Below, piece by piece: positions 22,546 to 35,155 of a stretch of 64,000 nt of DNA. The position numbers and the translations under genes are program-made. Source of the stretch: Candidatus Hartigia pinicola (GTDB lineage: Bacteria > Pseudomonadota > Gammaproteobacteria > Enterobacterales > Enterobacteriaceae). Positions within the stretch are counted from its first letter, which is position 1, and the number at the start of each line of letters is the position of its first letter. The notes beneath the pieces were generated by a model. The model was not told the DNA's origin. It searched no databases and worked only from the letters and a program-made list of their open reading frames with translations. The DNA is taken from contig CP048208.1 of NCBI GenBank assembly GCA_020541205.1, positions 186,001-250,000 on the forward strand. The letters are read 5' to 3'.

Positions 22546-23468
22546 ACTTTTTCAACCTCCTGACGTCCAAAAATACCAGTTGGCATGATCGATAACATGC
22601 CTATTAATACACAAAATGATACGACATCTTTATATTCTTCGCTTAAGTAAGCGGATGTCATAGCTTCAGTAACACCTAAAATTAATCCACCTAACATTGC
22701 ACCTGGTATGCTGCCAATTCCCCCAAGTACTGCTGCAGTGAAAGCTTTCATTCCTGCCATAAAACCAATATAAGGGTTAATAACGTTATAAAATTGTCCT
22801 AGTAAGACAGCTGCAACTGCTGCCATTGTTGCACCAATTATAAAACTTAATGAGATTATACGGTCTGTATTAATACCAAGCAAATTCACCATCTTTAAAT
22901 TTTCTGCACAGGCACGACAAGCTCTTCCTATTTTTGAATAGCGAATAAATAGTGTTAATACCAACATAGAAAGAAAAGTGACGACCCAAATCGTTAGCTG
23001 AATTTTAGTGATTGTAGCTTTAAAACCATCACTTTCACCGAGAATCCATTGACCAGTTATCAAATTTTCCAATCTCAGATCACTGCATCCTTGTAAAAGG
23101 CTGACATAATTCTGCAGGAAAATTGATACCCCGATTGCTGAAATTAGAGCAATTAATTTTTTAGATTGACGCACTGGTCGATAAGCAATACGTTCGATAC
23201 TCCAGCCATAAAAACTAGCAACTACAATTGAAGATATTAAGGCTGCAGTGATAAGGATCCACGTCACATCAACACCTAGCATCATTAATCCAGCAATCAC
23301 AATAAAAGAGATATAGCTACCAATCATATACACTTCACCGTGTGCAAAGTTAATCATACCAAGAATGCCATACACCATACTATAACCAATGGCAATTAAT
23401 GCATAAGTGCTACCTAAAGTGAAACCATCAATCACATGTTGAATAAAATAAAGCATTTGATTTGACAT
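22542..23468 (-). CDS. livH: Branched-chain amino-acid ABC transporter permease LivH
   Basis: LivH is the partner permease of LivM in the inner membrane. It has 308 residues, the full E. coli length, starting MSNQMLYFIQ and ending EVEKV like E. coli. Conserved blocks include GSTYALIAIGYSMVYG, MINFAHGEVYMIGSY, the cytoplasmic coupling loop IGRACRACAENLKMVNLLGI, and FKAF-type segment GFMAGMKAFTAAVLGGIGSIPGAM. AAGGAT stands before the ATG. It overlaps livM by four bases, so the two are translationally coupled. Upstream lies a decayed binding-protein gene of the same system, and downstream the decayed livG. The preserved coupling loop suggests the permease could still dock an ATPase, but none is intact here. 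Confidence 0.97.
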   Translation of the reverse strand: MSNQMLYFIQHVIDGFTLGSTYALIAIGYSMVYGILGMINFAHGEVYMIGSYISFIVIAGLMMLGVDVTWILITAALISSIVVASFYGWSIERIAYRPVRQSKKLIALISAIGVSIFLQNYVSLLQGCSDLRLENLITGQWILGESDGFKATITKIQLTIWVVTFLSMLVLTLFIRYSKIGRACRACAENLKMVNLLGINTDRIISLSFIIGATMAAVAAVLLGQFYNVINPYIGFMAGMKAFTAAVLGGIGSIPGAMLGGLILGVTEAMTSAYLSEEYKDVVSFCVLIGMLSIMPTGIFGRQEVEKV

Positions 23469-23535
23469 ATAACTATCCTTTTATGCTACAGTCTTTTAAT
23501 ACAAAAAACTTCCTAGAAGAACTAAGTTTACTATA

Positions 23536-24700
23536 GATTTATTTCATCACTTCAATAATGACGACTATTTCACGGAATAATGTATTATATCCATGATATT
23601 AGAATACATTAAATTCAAAACCTGTAGGGTGGTTATGAGGTTCCAAAGTTAATATTTTTATAATCGCGCTTACTAAACGAGATTAAATTTAGATAAATTT
23701 TCAGCCCCAATGCGTCTGTATACTTTATAACTTTTATCAATCCCTACTTTATGGCATAAAGAGTTTAAATAAAAAAATCTTTTGGATGACATTTTTATTC
23801 TCGTAACTAGGTCGTGATGTTATTTTTATCTTCCTAACATATCAGAAAATGCGTACTTACCATTAATATTTACTATCACAGTGTTATTGTATAATTGCTG
23901 GTTTAAGAAGATGAATATTGAAATTAAGTTATATCTCTGCATACAACATGTGACTATTTTGGATAATAACCTTTGAAGCATATAAAATCGATATTTTATT
24001 TTTTAAGATTAACTCAGATTTGATAGAAGTTTTATTACCTATAATTACTTTTTACATATTATTTCCTTACACTTTCTTTTATTTAACTTTGTATGTGTTG
24101 AACGTAACAACCTTGAATTATTACTACAGTTTATCATGTATTACACTACCACGTTTCGGTTGAATTTTTTTTGATAATATAATTTTATTATACTAGATGT
24201 TAAACCTGGGTAAACGTTTGTGGTGTGGCATAGCTACTCATTCATGACGTTTAGTTAAAATCATATTCGTTGTTACTAGTCGTATGTTTACGATAATATT
24301 TTCATTAATCAATTTTAAAGGTATTTAATTAGACAGTTAATATTATTATTAGTTATTTTATTAGAAATTATGATGACTTTGTGGGTAAAATAGTGTGATC
24401 ATATTTAACTAAAATAACTGTACACTATTTTCTATCTTCTTTAAAAGATAAGATGTGAAATGATATGATATTTATGCATGCTTTTCATATTCTATAGCAA
24501 GTAACGCAGCTTGATTATAGTATTAAAACTATTGTAATTTTAATTTTTATATTTATTTTAATAAAACTAATACGACCGAACTATATATTACTAATAATAT
24601 CTTATTTATTTTTTAATTTTTTTTAATTTTATTGTTCTCTTTAATAGCTCTGAATGCACATATTCGCTTTGTAGTAAATTATTATATTTATTAGTGATAA
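23536..24700 (-). pseudogene. livJ: livJ/livK fossil (periplasmic branched-chain amino-acid binding protein)
   Basis: Three separate minus-strand pieces align with E. coli LivJ/LivK at the correct distances. Near 23545-23660 the frame reads ILTLE then PTGFEFNVF, stop, YHG, against [21 protein letters not shown]. Just upstream a shifted frame reads RRIGAENL against ERTGSDEP. Near 24220-24261 it reads LTKRHE, stop, VAM against LTQRGYQHIM. Internal stops and frameshifts make it dead. The slot between rpoH and livH is where livJ and livK lie in enterobacteria, and the space fits one such gene; I cannot tell which. The right boundary is estimated from family length. No signal peptide could be read. 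Confidence 0.85.
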
Positions 24701-25817
24701 CACTCAATATTGTATTCTGTATTTAATAATGTTATACATCCATAATATTAAACAACATAAATATGGTGAATAGAAAATTAATATGTTAGATTATTATACA
24801 ATAAGCAGAATAATAAACTAAGTGTGATTCAATATTGTTTGACGCAATACTAATTGTATGTTTTAATTATATTTAAATGAATATAAGTGATAAAGGAAAA
24901 CGAAGTTATATAGAAACTTTCTTTCTAAAATACAAATACTAATTATAGATTACTGCGTATATCAGGGTAATTAAAAATAAAAGATGAAATAGATAAAGCA
25001 TCTTAATTTTATTGTTATTTTTAAATAAATCTTGTTAATTAATCATGCCTTAAATTAAAAAAAACTAGATAAAATACAATGAAAATAGATTATAAAGCGG
25101 AAAAGTTTATGAGAAAATTTCTGAAACAGATTTTAATAATTTGTTCATTTTCGTCATAAAATACATATCAATAACCATGAAGAAATGTTAATTAATTTGA
25201 TAGTACGTTATCTCAAATATCCTTAAGATGATTCTTCTATTTTTATAAATAAAAAGTATCACTAAAACTTTTAAAATAAATATTAGGATTTTTAGTTTAT
25301 AAAATGTTTAGAAAAAAATATAATGCATTTATTTATTACATATTGTGAATTTTACTTAATATAAGATATATACAATACAGAAAAATAGAAAAAGAACTTG
25401 AAGTGCATACAATGTAAATAGAATCAATAAATCTCTATTATTAGATAAGATTATTATTGTATTTAATATATTTTTCATTATAAGATTAAGATAATTAGAA
25501 TAGTGCTGTTAGATTGAATATAAAGTCTTAGAAAAACATGTTTACAATTGATAAAATTTATCAATCACACTAAGTGATTTAATATGCACTTTATGTACAT
25601 CTATTTTAAAATTTATGACGTAAAGGATTTCAATTTTGTGTAGATTATTTTTAATCAGTAGATTGTATATTTCAGAAAATATGTCGTATGTATTTAAGAT
25701 ACAAAAGGATAAATCTTTATATACATACAATATTTTATTTTACGTATCTGGATGTATCTATTTTAATAGATATATTATAATTAATGTCGCTAATCCTTGT
25801 GTGATATAAAAATAATT
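24701..25817. other. Eroded spacer between rpoH and the liv fossil
   Basis: In enterobacteria this interval can hold panM or the 5' part of livJ. I could read neither. The minus-strand open frame 25542-25730 lies just beyond the rpoH stop, has no motif and is taken as chance. No clear terminator for rpoH was found. Confidence 0.6.
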
Positions 25818-26684
25818 TTATTTGCTTTTTTCCATTGCTACGCGCAATTTTTTCATAGCATTTTTTTCAAGTTGTCGAATTCGTTCAGCAGAAACTTTGT
25901 ACTTATCTGCTAACGCTTGGAGCGTAGTTTTACTGTTCTCATCAAGCCAACGCGAACGAATGATATCTTGACTACGATGATCAAGAGAATTCAGAGCGTT
26001 TGTAAGACGATCTGTTGCATAATTTTCCCAGTTATTTTCTTCAATAAAATCTGCAAAATCAGACGACTTATCTTGTAAAAATAACACTGGAGAAACCGAT
26101 TGGCTGAACTCATTAGAATCATCATTATCAGATATATCAAATGCCATATCCTGAGCAGCCATTCGTGATTCCATTTCACGTACATCTTTTGTGCTTACTC
26201 CTAACTCTCGAGCAACTATATCTACTTCATCTTGATTAAACCATCCAAGACGTTTTTTATTTTTTCTTAGATTAAAAAATAATTTACGTTGAGATTTGGT
26301 TGTGGCAACTTTAACAATGCGCCAATTACGTAAAACATATTCATGAATTTCAGCTTTAATCCAATGAACAGCAAAAGAAACTAAACGGACATCAACTTCA
26401 GCTTTAAAACGGCGCACGGCTTTCATTAACCCAATATTACCTTCTTGAATTAAGTCAGCTTGCGGTAGGCCATAACCAGCATAGCTGCGAGCTACATGAA
26501 TCACAAAACGTAAATGCGATAGAATAAGAAACTTTGCTGCATCTAAATCACTGTTGTAATGCAGGCGTTCAGCAAGTTTTTTTTCTTCTTCAGCAGTAAG
26601 GATAGGATAAGAATTTGCAATTTGTATATAAGCTTCAATACTTCCTTTCGGAACAAATACTAATGATTGTATAGTTTTAGTCAT
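25818..26684 (-). CDS. rpoH: RNA polymerase sigma factor RpoH (sigma-32)
   Basis: RpoH directs RNA polymerase to heat-shock promoters (chaperones, proteases). The 288 residues compare with 284 in E. coli. Region 2 is complete ([18 protein letters not shown], then [17 protein letters not shown]), followed by the sigma-32-specific RpoH box ([17 protein letters not shown]). Region 4 carries the helix-turn-helix [19 protein letters not shown] near the C-terminus. The ATG is preceded by AGAGGA at good spacing. Its left neighbours (liv genes) and right neighbour (ftsX fossil) are those of the E. coli chromosome, so its location is ancestral. The acidic linker near residues 185-200 differs most from E. 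coli, as expected for a variable part. It is very likely functional; constant expression of heat-shock genes is typical of endosymbionts. Confidence 0.98.
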   Translation of the reverse strand: MTKTIQSLVFVPKGSIEAYIQIANSYPILTAEEEKKLAERLHYNSDLDAAKFLILSHLRFVIHVARSYAGYGLPQADLIQEGNIGLMKAVRRFKAEVDVRLVSFAVHWIKAEIHEYVLRNWRIVKVATTKSQRKLFFNLRKNKKRLGWFNQDEVDIVARELGVSTKDVREMESRMAAQDMAFDISDNDDSNEFSQSVSPVLFLQDKSSDFADFIEENNWENYATDRLTNALNSLDHRSQDIIRSRWLDENSKTTLQALADKYKVSAERIRQLEKNAMKKLRVAMEKSK

Positions 26685-26898
26685 TAAAATCCTCTTTGGA
26701 AATAACAGAAAAGAAATTAATTTGATAGTAATACATAAATGTGATTAGTATGACTATATTAATTTTAATAGATTTAATCAATTAAACTTGTACAGTTCAG
26801 AATAGGTCAATCTCGGATATATTGTATATATAAAAATTTTCATGATATGTATCTTGAATAAGAATATACATTGTATTTCTGATGCATTTAGATGTGAT

Positions 26899-28120
26899 TC
26901 AAGGGTAAACGTCACACGAGTCTTGAGTGTTAATAATTTATACTGCAATTTCAATAATTATAGCAGAAATTAAAATTACCAGCAATGACTCTTTTCATAT
27001 CAGCGTGTTAATATAGTATTTCGTATCAAAAATATGGGCTACGGTGTTATAGTATCAGATAACTTCTAAAGCAATAACTCTCATAATAGCAGTGAGATCA
27101 CTGTATAAAACATCTTTATAAGTAGAGCGTTATTATAGAAATTCTCGTATAATTAAACCATGTTTCATCGATTGGATTTATAACTATAATTGTTTTTCGT
27201 GCAAAGATATTTAAATGTACACTATTACTGATAATTAGAAATAGTTAGATTATCATCAAGACAGTAATATCATATGATGTTCTCAATTAATTAGGTTAAC
27301 GTGTCGTTAAGCAAAAGAACTAATCATCATGCATGTGTATTGCTTTCATGCCATTATGTTTTCTTATTTAATAGTCCACAGTAGATATGAGATCCAAGTT
27401 TTGGAAATTAATTTCTTAGGCAATATTCGTTACTTCAGGTAATAGGTTTTAATAATATACCTAATTCGTACTAAATTTTAACTAAACACGCAACTCGCTT
27501 ATAGCTTGATCTAGAGATACATAATTCATATAACCTAGGCTACATTTAGTGTTTGCAGCTAAGTGACTATATTTTATTCTCCTTACTTGCCTAAGGCTTA
27601 ATCTAGATAATAGTTGGTTGTGGGGTTAGATATTATTGCTGTCTTTCTTGAGAAATATTCCATAAGATATAAAAGACTTGAAAAAATCAGTGAAGTTGCA
27701 ATAAGGACTATAGTTAAGAAGATAACTAAAGAGCGTTTAAATATATCGATCAATCTATTTAGTTCATCATAACATAATTGTTTACGTTATTGAATTTTAA
27801 ATGCATTACTTTGTATTTGTATGTAGTGGTTAAGTGTATCTTTATGATCATTTTTAATCATGTTACTTTCTGATAATCTTTTTTTAATTCAGAGAGCTCG
27901 AGGTGTGTCGTTGTATCATTAGGAAAAACAACATGAGCAGCCATTAACATAATCATAAAAGATAGTAATTGTTTTGAAATAACCCAAGGCTTCAGCTTTA
28001 GAGATAACTATTAATATTTAAAAATAGCTCATTAGTTAAGTGGTATAATTAGTTTACTGATAACTTATGAATAATGCTGACGTGTTTTTTATTATACGAT
28101 CATAGGAAATTAAAAAATAT
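26899..28120 (-). pseudogene. ftsX: ftsX fossil (cell-division ABC transporter membrane protein)
   Basis: Two pieces on the minus strand fit FtsX, which lies directly upstream of rpoH in enterobacteria. At about 26899-26986 the frame reads LLVILISAIIIEIAV, stop, IINTQ, aligning position by position with the FtsX C-terminus [20 protein letters not shown], and it ends about 215 bases before the rpoH start. At about 27915-27980 the frame reads SKQLLSFMIMLMAAHVVFP against [20 protein letters not shown], the first membrane segment. Sequence between them is broken in all frames. FtsX acts with FtsE in activating peptidoglycan hydrolysis at division. Its loss suggests FtsEX-independent division. The right boundary is approximate. 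Confidence 0.75.
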
Positions 28121-31100
28121 TTTTACTGTTATCAAATAAACAAAATTTTTTTAAAACTCGAAAAAAATTTTTTACGAGTATTGTGGAAATTATATTTAAA
28201 TAATCAGCTGTATTTTTACATTATCATACTATTATTTTAAGTGTCTATCTAAAAAAATAACGTAGATTTTCTAAATACTTGTAGTATAACCTATGAAATA
28301 CAGATCTTATGTATAATTATTTAATAGAAAAAACATATTTAGATAATTTTCTTTTTTTCTATTATTTAATTATCTATTAACAATACTATTCTATGATCTA
28401 GAAATAGTATCTTAATTTTAGAAATATGATCAACTGTTCTTAATAACTTTTATCAATTTATTAAAATTAAGTATTAAATGAGCTCTTTTGTACAAGCAGA
28501 ATTTCAAAATAGTTATGCAATTTAAATAAATGTACATCTGTAGATTTTTTATCTAGAGTAATTTTTTTTGATAAAAATACTAAATGACTTAGTTCTAGAA
28601 AAAATTTATTCTATTTTGTATTATTTAGTTGAATTTATTTTATAAAAGTTAGACTGATATTTTCTATAACATAAAACACTTTATCTAACTGATAGTAATT
28701 TATTTTTATATTTACCTTGAATTTTAAAAGAATTTAATAATGATGTCATTATATTTAATTTTTATTATATGAAAACATGGTGATGTTTAGAGCTAAATAG
28801 ATATTGCTTTTTTTGAACCGATTAAATTAGATCAATATAACAAAATTAAGAGTATTCTTCATCTTTTATATAAAAATAGAAATTTAGTTATAGTTTTTCT
28901 CAACACATTATTTTATTAACAGAAATGGCATGAATTATATATAACATTTTTAAATATCATATTTTATTTCTGATTAAAGATATTTGAGATTAGTGTATTG
29001 ATAACTACAATATATCTTTAATATACTTCACTTTTTATATAAACGAATATCGTTTTTAATAACTCATTATTTATTCACGCTGGATCACTGATTATATTTT
29101 GTAATAAAGTTTAATATATAGTGTTTTAATATTTTTTAGATTTCTACAACAGTTTCTTGATTCAGTGAAATTATTAATAATTTACGGTTGATTTGAAAAA
29201 AAGAAAATTATTAATTATTTTGTAAATAACTAGTTATAAAAATTACGCCTGTATTTAACCAAGGTTTAAGTAAGTGCTTTTAAATTAATACAATTTTTTA
29301 TTATTTAGGTTATTTTATTTAATGTGTTAAAGTATCCATTTTTGCTTATTTAAGATTTTATTTTGCCATTTCATTCTATCTACTATGGCAGATTGTTTTT
29401 ATTTTTTACTTAATCTTCAGAAGTATTCATGTTGTTTACTGCTAATGCTCTATAGATTTTTTATATATAATTTTGTTTTTTCTTTTAAAAAATATATTAT
29501 TTTTTAATTCTTTTACTGCTCTTATTATACGTTTTCTTTTTAATCGAAGTTAATCTGACTGTTATTACCTTTAAATTTATTGTGTTCATATTCTATTTGC
29601 ACTATCAATTTTCAATTGATACTTTTATTTAGTTCTATTTTTAATATTGATTTTTAAAGATTTAACAGTGATTGAATTTCCTGATTTATTGAATTTTTTC
29701 TTTTCCAGTGTCTGATTGTTTATTATTTAACTTGTTATTTGTAAGTCGTTAAGTAGTGTTTTCATTTTAACAACCTAAACTTAAATTATATTTATCATAG
29801 TTCAAGTTAGTATGCATTAGGTTTATGAGAATAATAAAAAGATAATTTATGTACGATTATGCGTATTCTTTAACTAAAATAAATTTGGTATTGTCTTGCA
29901 TGAAACTTATATTATTTTTCTTGTAAATTATAATGCAATGAGATAGAGTTTACTGTATTTTAGTATAGGAATATATATCTTAAAAATGATATTTATGTAA
30001 TCTAATTTTGAAGTGAAAATATAAACTGACACATTAGTTTAAATATAGAAAATAGTTCTAGCATAGTTGATTGCAAAATAGAGTTGATTTTTCGTGACAC
30101 TAAAAGTCTAGTTCCTAAGGATAATGACATTATCAACATCTGATTGCATCAGCTAATGACTATTGTGATAGATTCTAGTTTTTAAATTTTTATCTAAATA
30201 ACAAAGAGTGATTTTGTTAATTATATATCGTTTTTTTGATAACATATTCTTTATTGTACTAAACAAAAATCTCAGTTATGCTCTAAAAAATAAAGGATAG
30301 TGACATGTTTCTAGATAATAAATCGTACGTACATAGCAGTACTAAGTAAGATAGTAAATAATTTTGATGTGTTTTATTGGCTTGCATTGTATAAAGAATG
30401 ACTTAATAAGATAATGTATTAACCATATTTCATTCAAATTTTTTGAAAAGCTAATTATTTTTATGTGTTTATTAGAATTACAAAAAAATATATAGAATGG
30501 ACATTCATCTAAAATATTTTAACATATTACATTATTATTGCTCATGAATCATTTGTACTAAAGAGTATCTATGAATGATTGTTTTTTAATTTTAGAAAAT
30601 ATTTTTCAAGAATAAAATCAAGTTTGTTAAATTAGACGTTAAAAATATGATTAGCAAATTTTATATTGCGGTGATCAAAGTTTTAGGATTACTTCAATAA
30701 TTATTGATGTGTATAGAGTTAAGTATATAAACATATTTTAAAAACATCTACAATACAGGTCAAAACTTTCGTATGAATATAAAATCTCTGTAGAAACTAA
30801 AAGTTCATTCATAACATTAAAGTGAGAATATGGAATATTAAATAGCAAATAGGTTATTTGAGTAAAAAGTTTCACCAGTAATTAACTTATAAAAACACTT
30901 TTATGTGTACGTTTTATGTCTGCGATGTCTTCCAACCAATGTGTTAGAAAACATATTTTCAGATAATTTGTATTATATAGTAGTGCTAATCATTAATTAT
31001 AAAAATATAATTCATACACTGGATATTTTAAAAATTATACCCTCACGTTAATATTTCTAGAAAATAGCATGGTATGTAGAAACTATCACTGGATGTAAAA

Positions 31101-32559
31101 GTTTCAAGAGATGTTTCAGGTATTTATTTTACAAATATTAGTTTAACTAAAAGTTATTGATTTTCTATTGGTCAAGATCATAGAAACTAGATCTGACACG
31201 TATTAAGTCTTATGAAAACAAATAAAATATTTTTCTTTTATACAAAAGAGTGATGTCAATGTGTTTTAATCAGCATTTTACTCATAGGGTTTTATGTATA
31301 AGTATATAAATAATGTGTTGCATGATTTCATGACTGAAAATGAGCTGCATAGTAAAAGCGTTTGATGATACTGTATTGTGTGTAAAATATCTTATACATA
31401 TTCGGATTATTTTTTGCTTATTTATAACAAGCAGAGACTTCACAAATCAAACGTTATCGTTAATGTGATTTTGATTAAGAGAATAACAATACGTATTTTC
31501 TAATATTATTATAATGCTAAGACATATAATTAATAAAATAGAATGATTTACAAATTGATTATAATATTATAAAATATATGTTATATTTCAGTAAGAAATG
31601 AATCTTGCATTTATACTAGAAATAACATAATTTGAGTTTGTTAAATATTATTAATAACGATAAAGGTTTATTATACTCAGTATTTTTAATGTAATTGATA
31701 TTATAATAATATTATTATAATTATTTTATTTACGTACATTTATCAGGCTATATTTATACATCGTTACAACTAATTTTAGAAATCTTCTCTGATGATTTTT
31801 ATCGTACATGGTTAATTCCTTTAATTAAATAATCATTTTGTTTATTGTATTTTATTTATATTATTATATTTTTTGAGAATGTAATGTCGATTGATTGTTT
31901 TAAAAAGATACTAAATGTATACTTTTTAGTAGTTGTTGGTATGTTAATACAATTAAAATATTATCCAATGAATATTTTTTCTATAAGGTTTAAAATTACC
32001 ATCTATTCTCTTGATGCATAACTTTTAATATATATCTTTGTGTAACTTGTGTATTCCGTTACTTGTTAGCTTTTCATCATTTTCCTAATTGTTGTAGTGA
32101 TAATTTAGAGTCAATTTAAAACTTTAGAATAATAATTCTGGTTTAGTTTATAATGAGCATTAGAATAGTATGGTAACAGGTGATTCATTTGATAAATTTA
32201 CTCACGATGACACATTTACAATTATTATCATGCTATTTCTATTGGTTATCTTTAATTGTATTAAGCTAACTGTAAATGTTTAAATTCCGTAAAAATTATT
32301 GTACAATTCACTGAATTATTTTGGGAATAGTTTATTGTCAGTATAATCTGAGTATAATTAGATTATTGTGAAATTTTATAAAATTCTTAAAAATGTTGTA
32401 TTTTAATAGGTTTTTATTTTTATTGTAATTATAGCTATATAGTAAATTCTACAATATTCATTGATTAATATAAAATAAGTCAAAACTAATGATTGAATAA
32501 TAAGATATAGATAAACCTATACCTATAAAGCATTATATAAACAGTGAGTTTTGCCTGAT
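28121..32559. other. Eroded slot expected to hold ftsE, ftsY, rsmD and yhhLMN
   Basis: By synteny with E. coli this stretch between ftsX and zntA should contain ftsE, ftsY (both minus), rsmD and small genes. I could not read them. Near 28830 a possible ftsE start is too weak to claim. The size of the whole rpoH-tusA interval (about 8.2 kb) is close to that remembered for E. coli, so the genes probably decayed in place. If ftsY is really dead here, a copy would be expected elsewhere, because the SRP RNA ffs is intact in this window. Confidence 0.5.
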
Positions 32560-34815
32560 TTAGTGGTAATAGTTTATCTACATTTGATTTATAAAAAAAT
32601 ACATAATGTATGCTTATTGATATGCAAATTAGAAACAATGGAAAGACTTCGGCATTACTATTATCTCTATATGTAAAGTAGATATGCTACTGCATTTTTA
32701 TAAAAATTATAATTATAAAGACTACTACTAATATAAAAAGTAGTTGCAACTTATTCATAAATTCTACTTAATTATTTTATTTTATACAAACGGCAGTGAA
32801 TGTTTTAACTTAATTATTTATATAATAGATTTTGAAATGTCGTAAAAGATTGCAAAGATTATTAAGTAAATTACAGAGGATTACATAAGTAAAATTCTTA
32901 ACTCTTGTTAAACAACTTAATTTAGTATATTGTACACTACTAAAATATCAGTAATAATATAGAGAATTATCATACTATATAAAGATTTATGAATGAAGTC
33001 CAAGACATTATTATTTAATTTTTAATTATCGACACTCTGTGTAAGTGATAGTTGAAAGCACTTATCAGTCATGAAGCTTGATGTTACAGGTTTATCTTAG
33101 CTGCTTAATATTAATGATAGTGTTTTTAGTAGTATTATTTTTTAATTTATATTACTAAAAACTTAAAATAATTATTTTGATACTACCAGTGTATCAATAA
33201 CGTTATTTTTAAAAGATTCAGTTGTAATAAAATGTCAGCAGAAAAGTATAGATACCTAGCGCTATTGTTATAATAAATTGATATCATTATAAGAATGATG
33301 AGTAGATTGTTTATTTTGTTTGTGCTGAACGGATATATAGTTTTTCAAACTGTGATGAGATTTTTTCACTGGTTAATTTATTCTTTTTAAATCTAATATA
33401 ATTAAAAGAACAGAAGGTTACGTATTAAAAGATAATGCAATACAAGTAAAATTATATCAGATTAAGGTTAGAGATTCATAAAGTGTATTTTACAACGTAT
33501 GTAAAATTTTAAATAACATCACGCTGTTTTTGAAGATATAATACGATACCAGTTTCAGCAGTATTAATAGACTTATATATTATGTTATGTTATATTAACA
33601 GCTATTTTATAGTCATTTTTTAATATTTTATAACAATAATAAATGTTCTATAATTGAAAAGCTATTTTGATTAAAAGTCTTTGCATATTACAATATATGC
33701 TTGTATTAACAGTTTATCAAAAAGGAGGTTAGTATTGAAGATTACTATTTTAGCTTGATTTCTATCACTACTTCTTGTAAAATCTGCAATTTATATAGCT
33801 GAAAAGATAATTATGCACTGTAATGCAATCAGAGAATTGTAAAGAGTTAGCTAAGATAGTTTTGATGTCATTTTCATAGTAAATATATTTTAGAAAATAA
33901 GTTAAATTAATTAAATATAATGCTAAAGACTGTTTGATAAAATATACTTTAAAAAGTAAAAATATAAATTAAAATAATTATTTGCAATTCTTAAATATAA
34001 TCTAAGGATAGATTGATTGTTATGCAAGAAATGTACATGATCTAATGAATGCTTTTAAGGTATCAGTAATATTAAAAGATAACTTTAATGTCTATTATAT
34101 GCATAGAATATATACCGATGTATAACTAGTATCACTAATAGTTATATTTAGCATGGCTATTTATCGGACTAGTTTTTACTAGAAAATACACCTCATTTAG
34201 GCAATGAGATTGAATTATTATTTTATAATAATATTTAAACATGGAATTAATTATTCTTTTACAAAAAATTACTCTAGTATTAATTTGCAATTAAAGTGTA
34301 CAGATATTATGTTAATAATATGTAATATTCTTTACTTATCTAAAATTATTTAACGTATTTATCTGTATCATTCTCTTATAATCAATTACTATAAATTATG
34401 AGAGGTTATTTTATATCGTGTGATAATTGTTTTTAAACAATAGTTGATTGAAGTGACATTGTATAGTTTTTTGAGTTAGCTGTGGTTTATTTGTATTAAA
34501 AATAAAATATTTAGATTTAAAAACATTTTTTGAATACTTATCCAAATACCTTGGAGATACTTTTTATGATAAATACAAATGTTTTTCATAACTAATTGTA
34601 TTTAATTATTATTAAAATTTAAAAAATAAAATATTAAATTACATTTAAAGAACTATACATATTGATTAATAAATATTAAGTATAATGATATAGGAAAATT
34701 TGATCTTTGCTAACTTTTTGAAATGTTATCGATACAAGGATAATGTAAAGTATATTAATAATAACGAATACTGATTGATATTAAATGCAAAAATTTACGT
34801 GTAATTTCTCGTGAA
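32560..34815 (+). pseudogene. zntA: Possible zntA fossil (zinc/lead/cadmium-exporting ATPase)
   Basis: In enterobacteria zntA ends just before the convergent tusA. Here, 100 bases beyond the tusA stop, the plus-strand frame at about 34773-34815 reads LIDIKCKNLRVISR. This can be laid against the ZntA C-terminus TVLVTANALRLLRR with Leu-Arg and several hydrophobic positions kept. The rest of the gene is unreadable and the start is estimated from the usual length. The identification depends mostly on synteny. Confidence 0.3.
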
Positions 34816-34912
34816 GCTAGTTTCAAACAACTAGAAAATTCTCATGAAATTATTATTGATAGATGTTAATACATGGGTGTATATGTATGTTGCAATGCAA
34901 TTTATAGTTTTG

Positions 34913-35155
34913 TTATTTTTTACGTATTAGATAACGATAAAATTCTTTTTCTTTTTTAATTTCTAGGAGCTCATGATGCATAAATCGACAAAAACTGGGT
35001 ATATCTCGTACTGTAGCAGGGTCATCTGCAATAATTAATAATGTCTGACCAGTATCCATGCTACGAATTGTTTTGCGAACTAACATAATAGGATCAGGAC
35101 AACGTAATCCAATTATATGCAAGGTTTTATTTACATTTACAAATAAATGAGACAT
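34913..35155 (-). CDS. tusA: Sulfurtransferase TusA
   Basis: TusA accepts sulfur from the cysteine desulfurase IscS and passes it to TusBCD/TusE for 2-thiolation of the wobble uridine in tRNAs for Lys, Glu and Gln. The active Cys19 lies in GLRCPDP with the same numbering as E. coli, followed by [23 protein letters not shown] and YRYLIRKK. A longer open frame starts at 35182, but the internal ATG at 35155 gives 80 residues (E. coli 81), aligns with the family start and has GAAG just upstream, so I choose it. It lies alone between a probable zntA fossil and a rearrangement point. Its retention fits glnS and tilS in this window, since tRNA-Gln is one target of the pathway. Confidence 0.95.
   Translation of the reverse strand: MSHLFVNVNKTLHIIGLRCPDPIMLVRKTIRSMDTGQTLLIIADDPATVRDIPSFCRFMHHELLEIKKEKEFYRYLIRKK

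Noticed and set aside
25542-25730. Open frame of 62 codons just beyond rpoH
   Set aside because: No motif; not conserved in the liv-rpoH context that I know.
25991-26185. Second minus-strand frame inside rpoH
   Set aside because: Alternative-frame shadow of rpoH.
28780-28850. Possible ftsE start on the minus strand
   Set aside because: Only Lys, Tyr and Leu match; position fits but the sequence does not allow a claim.
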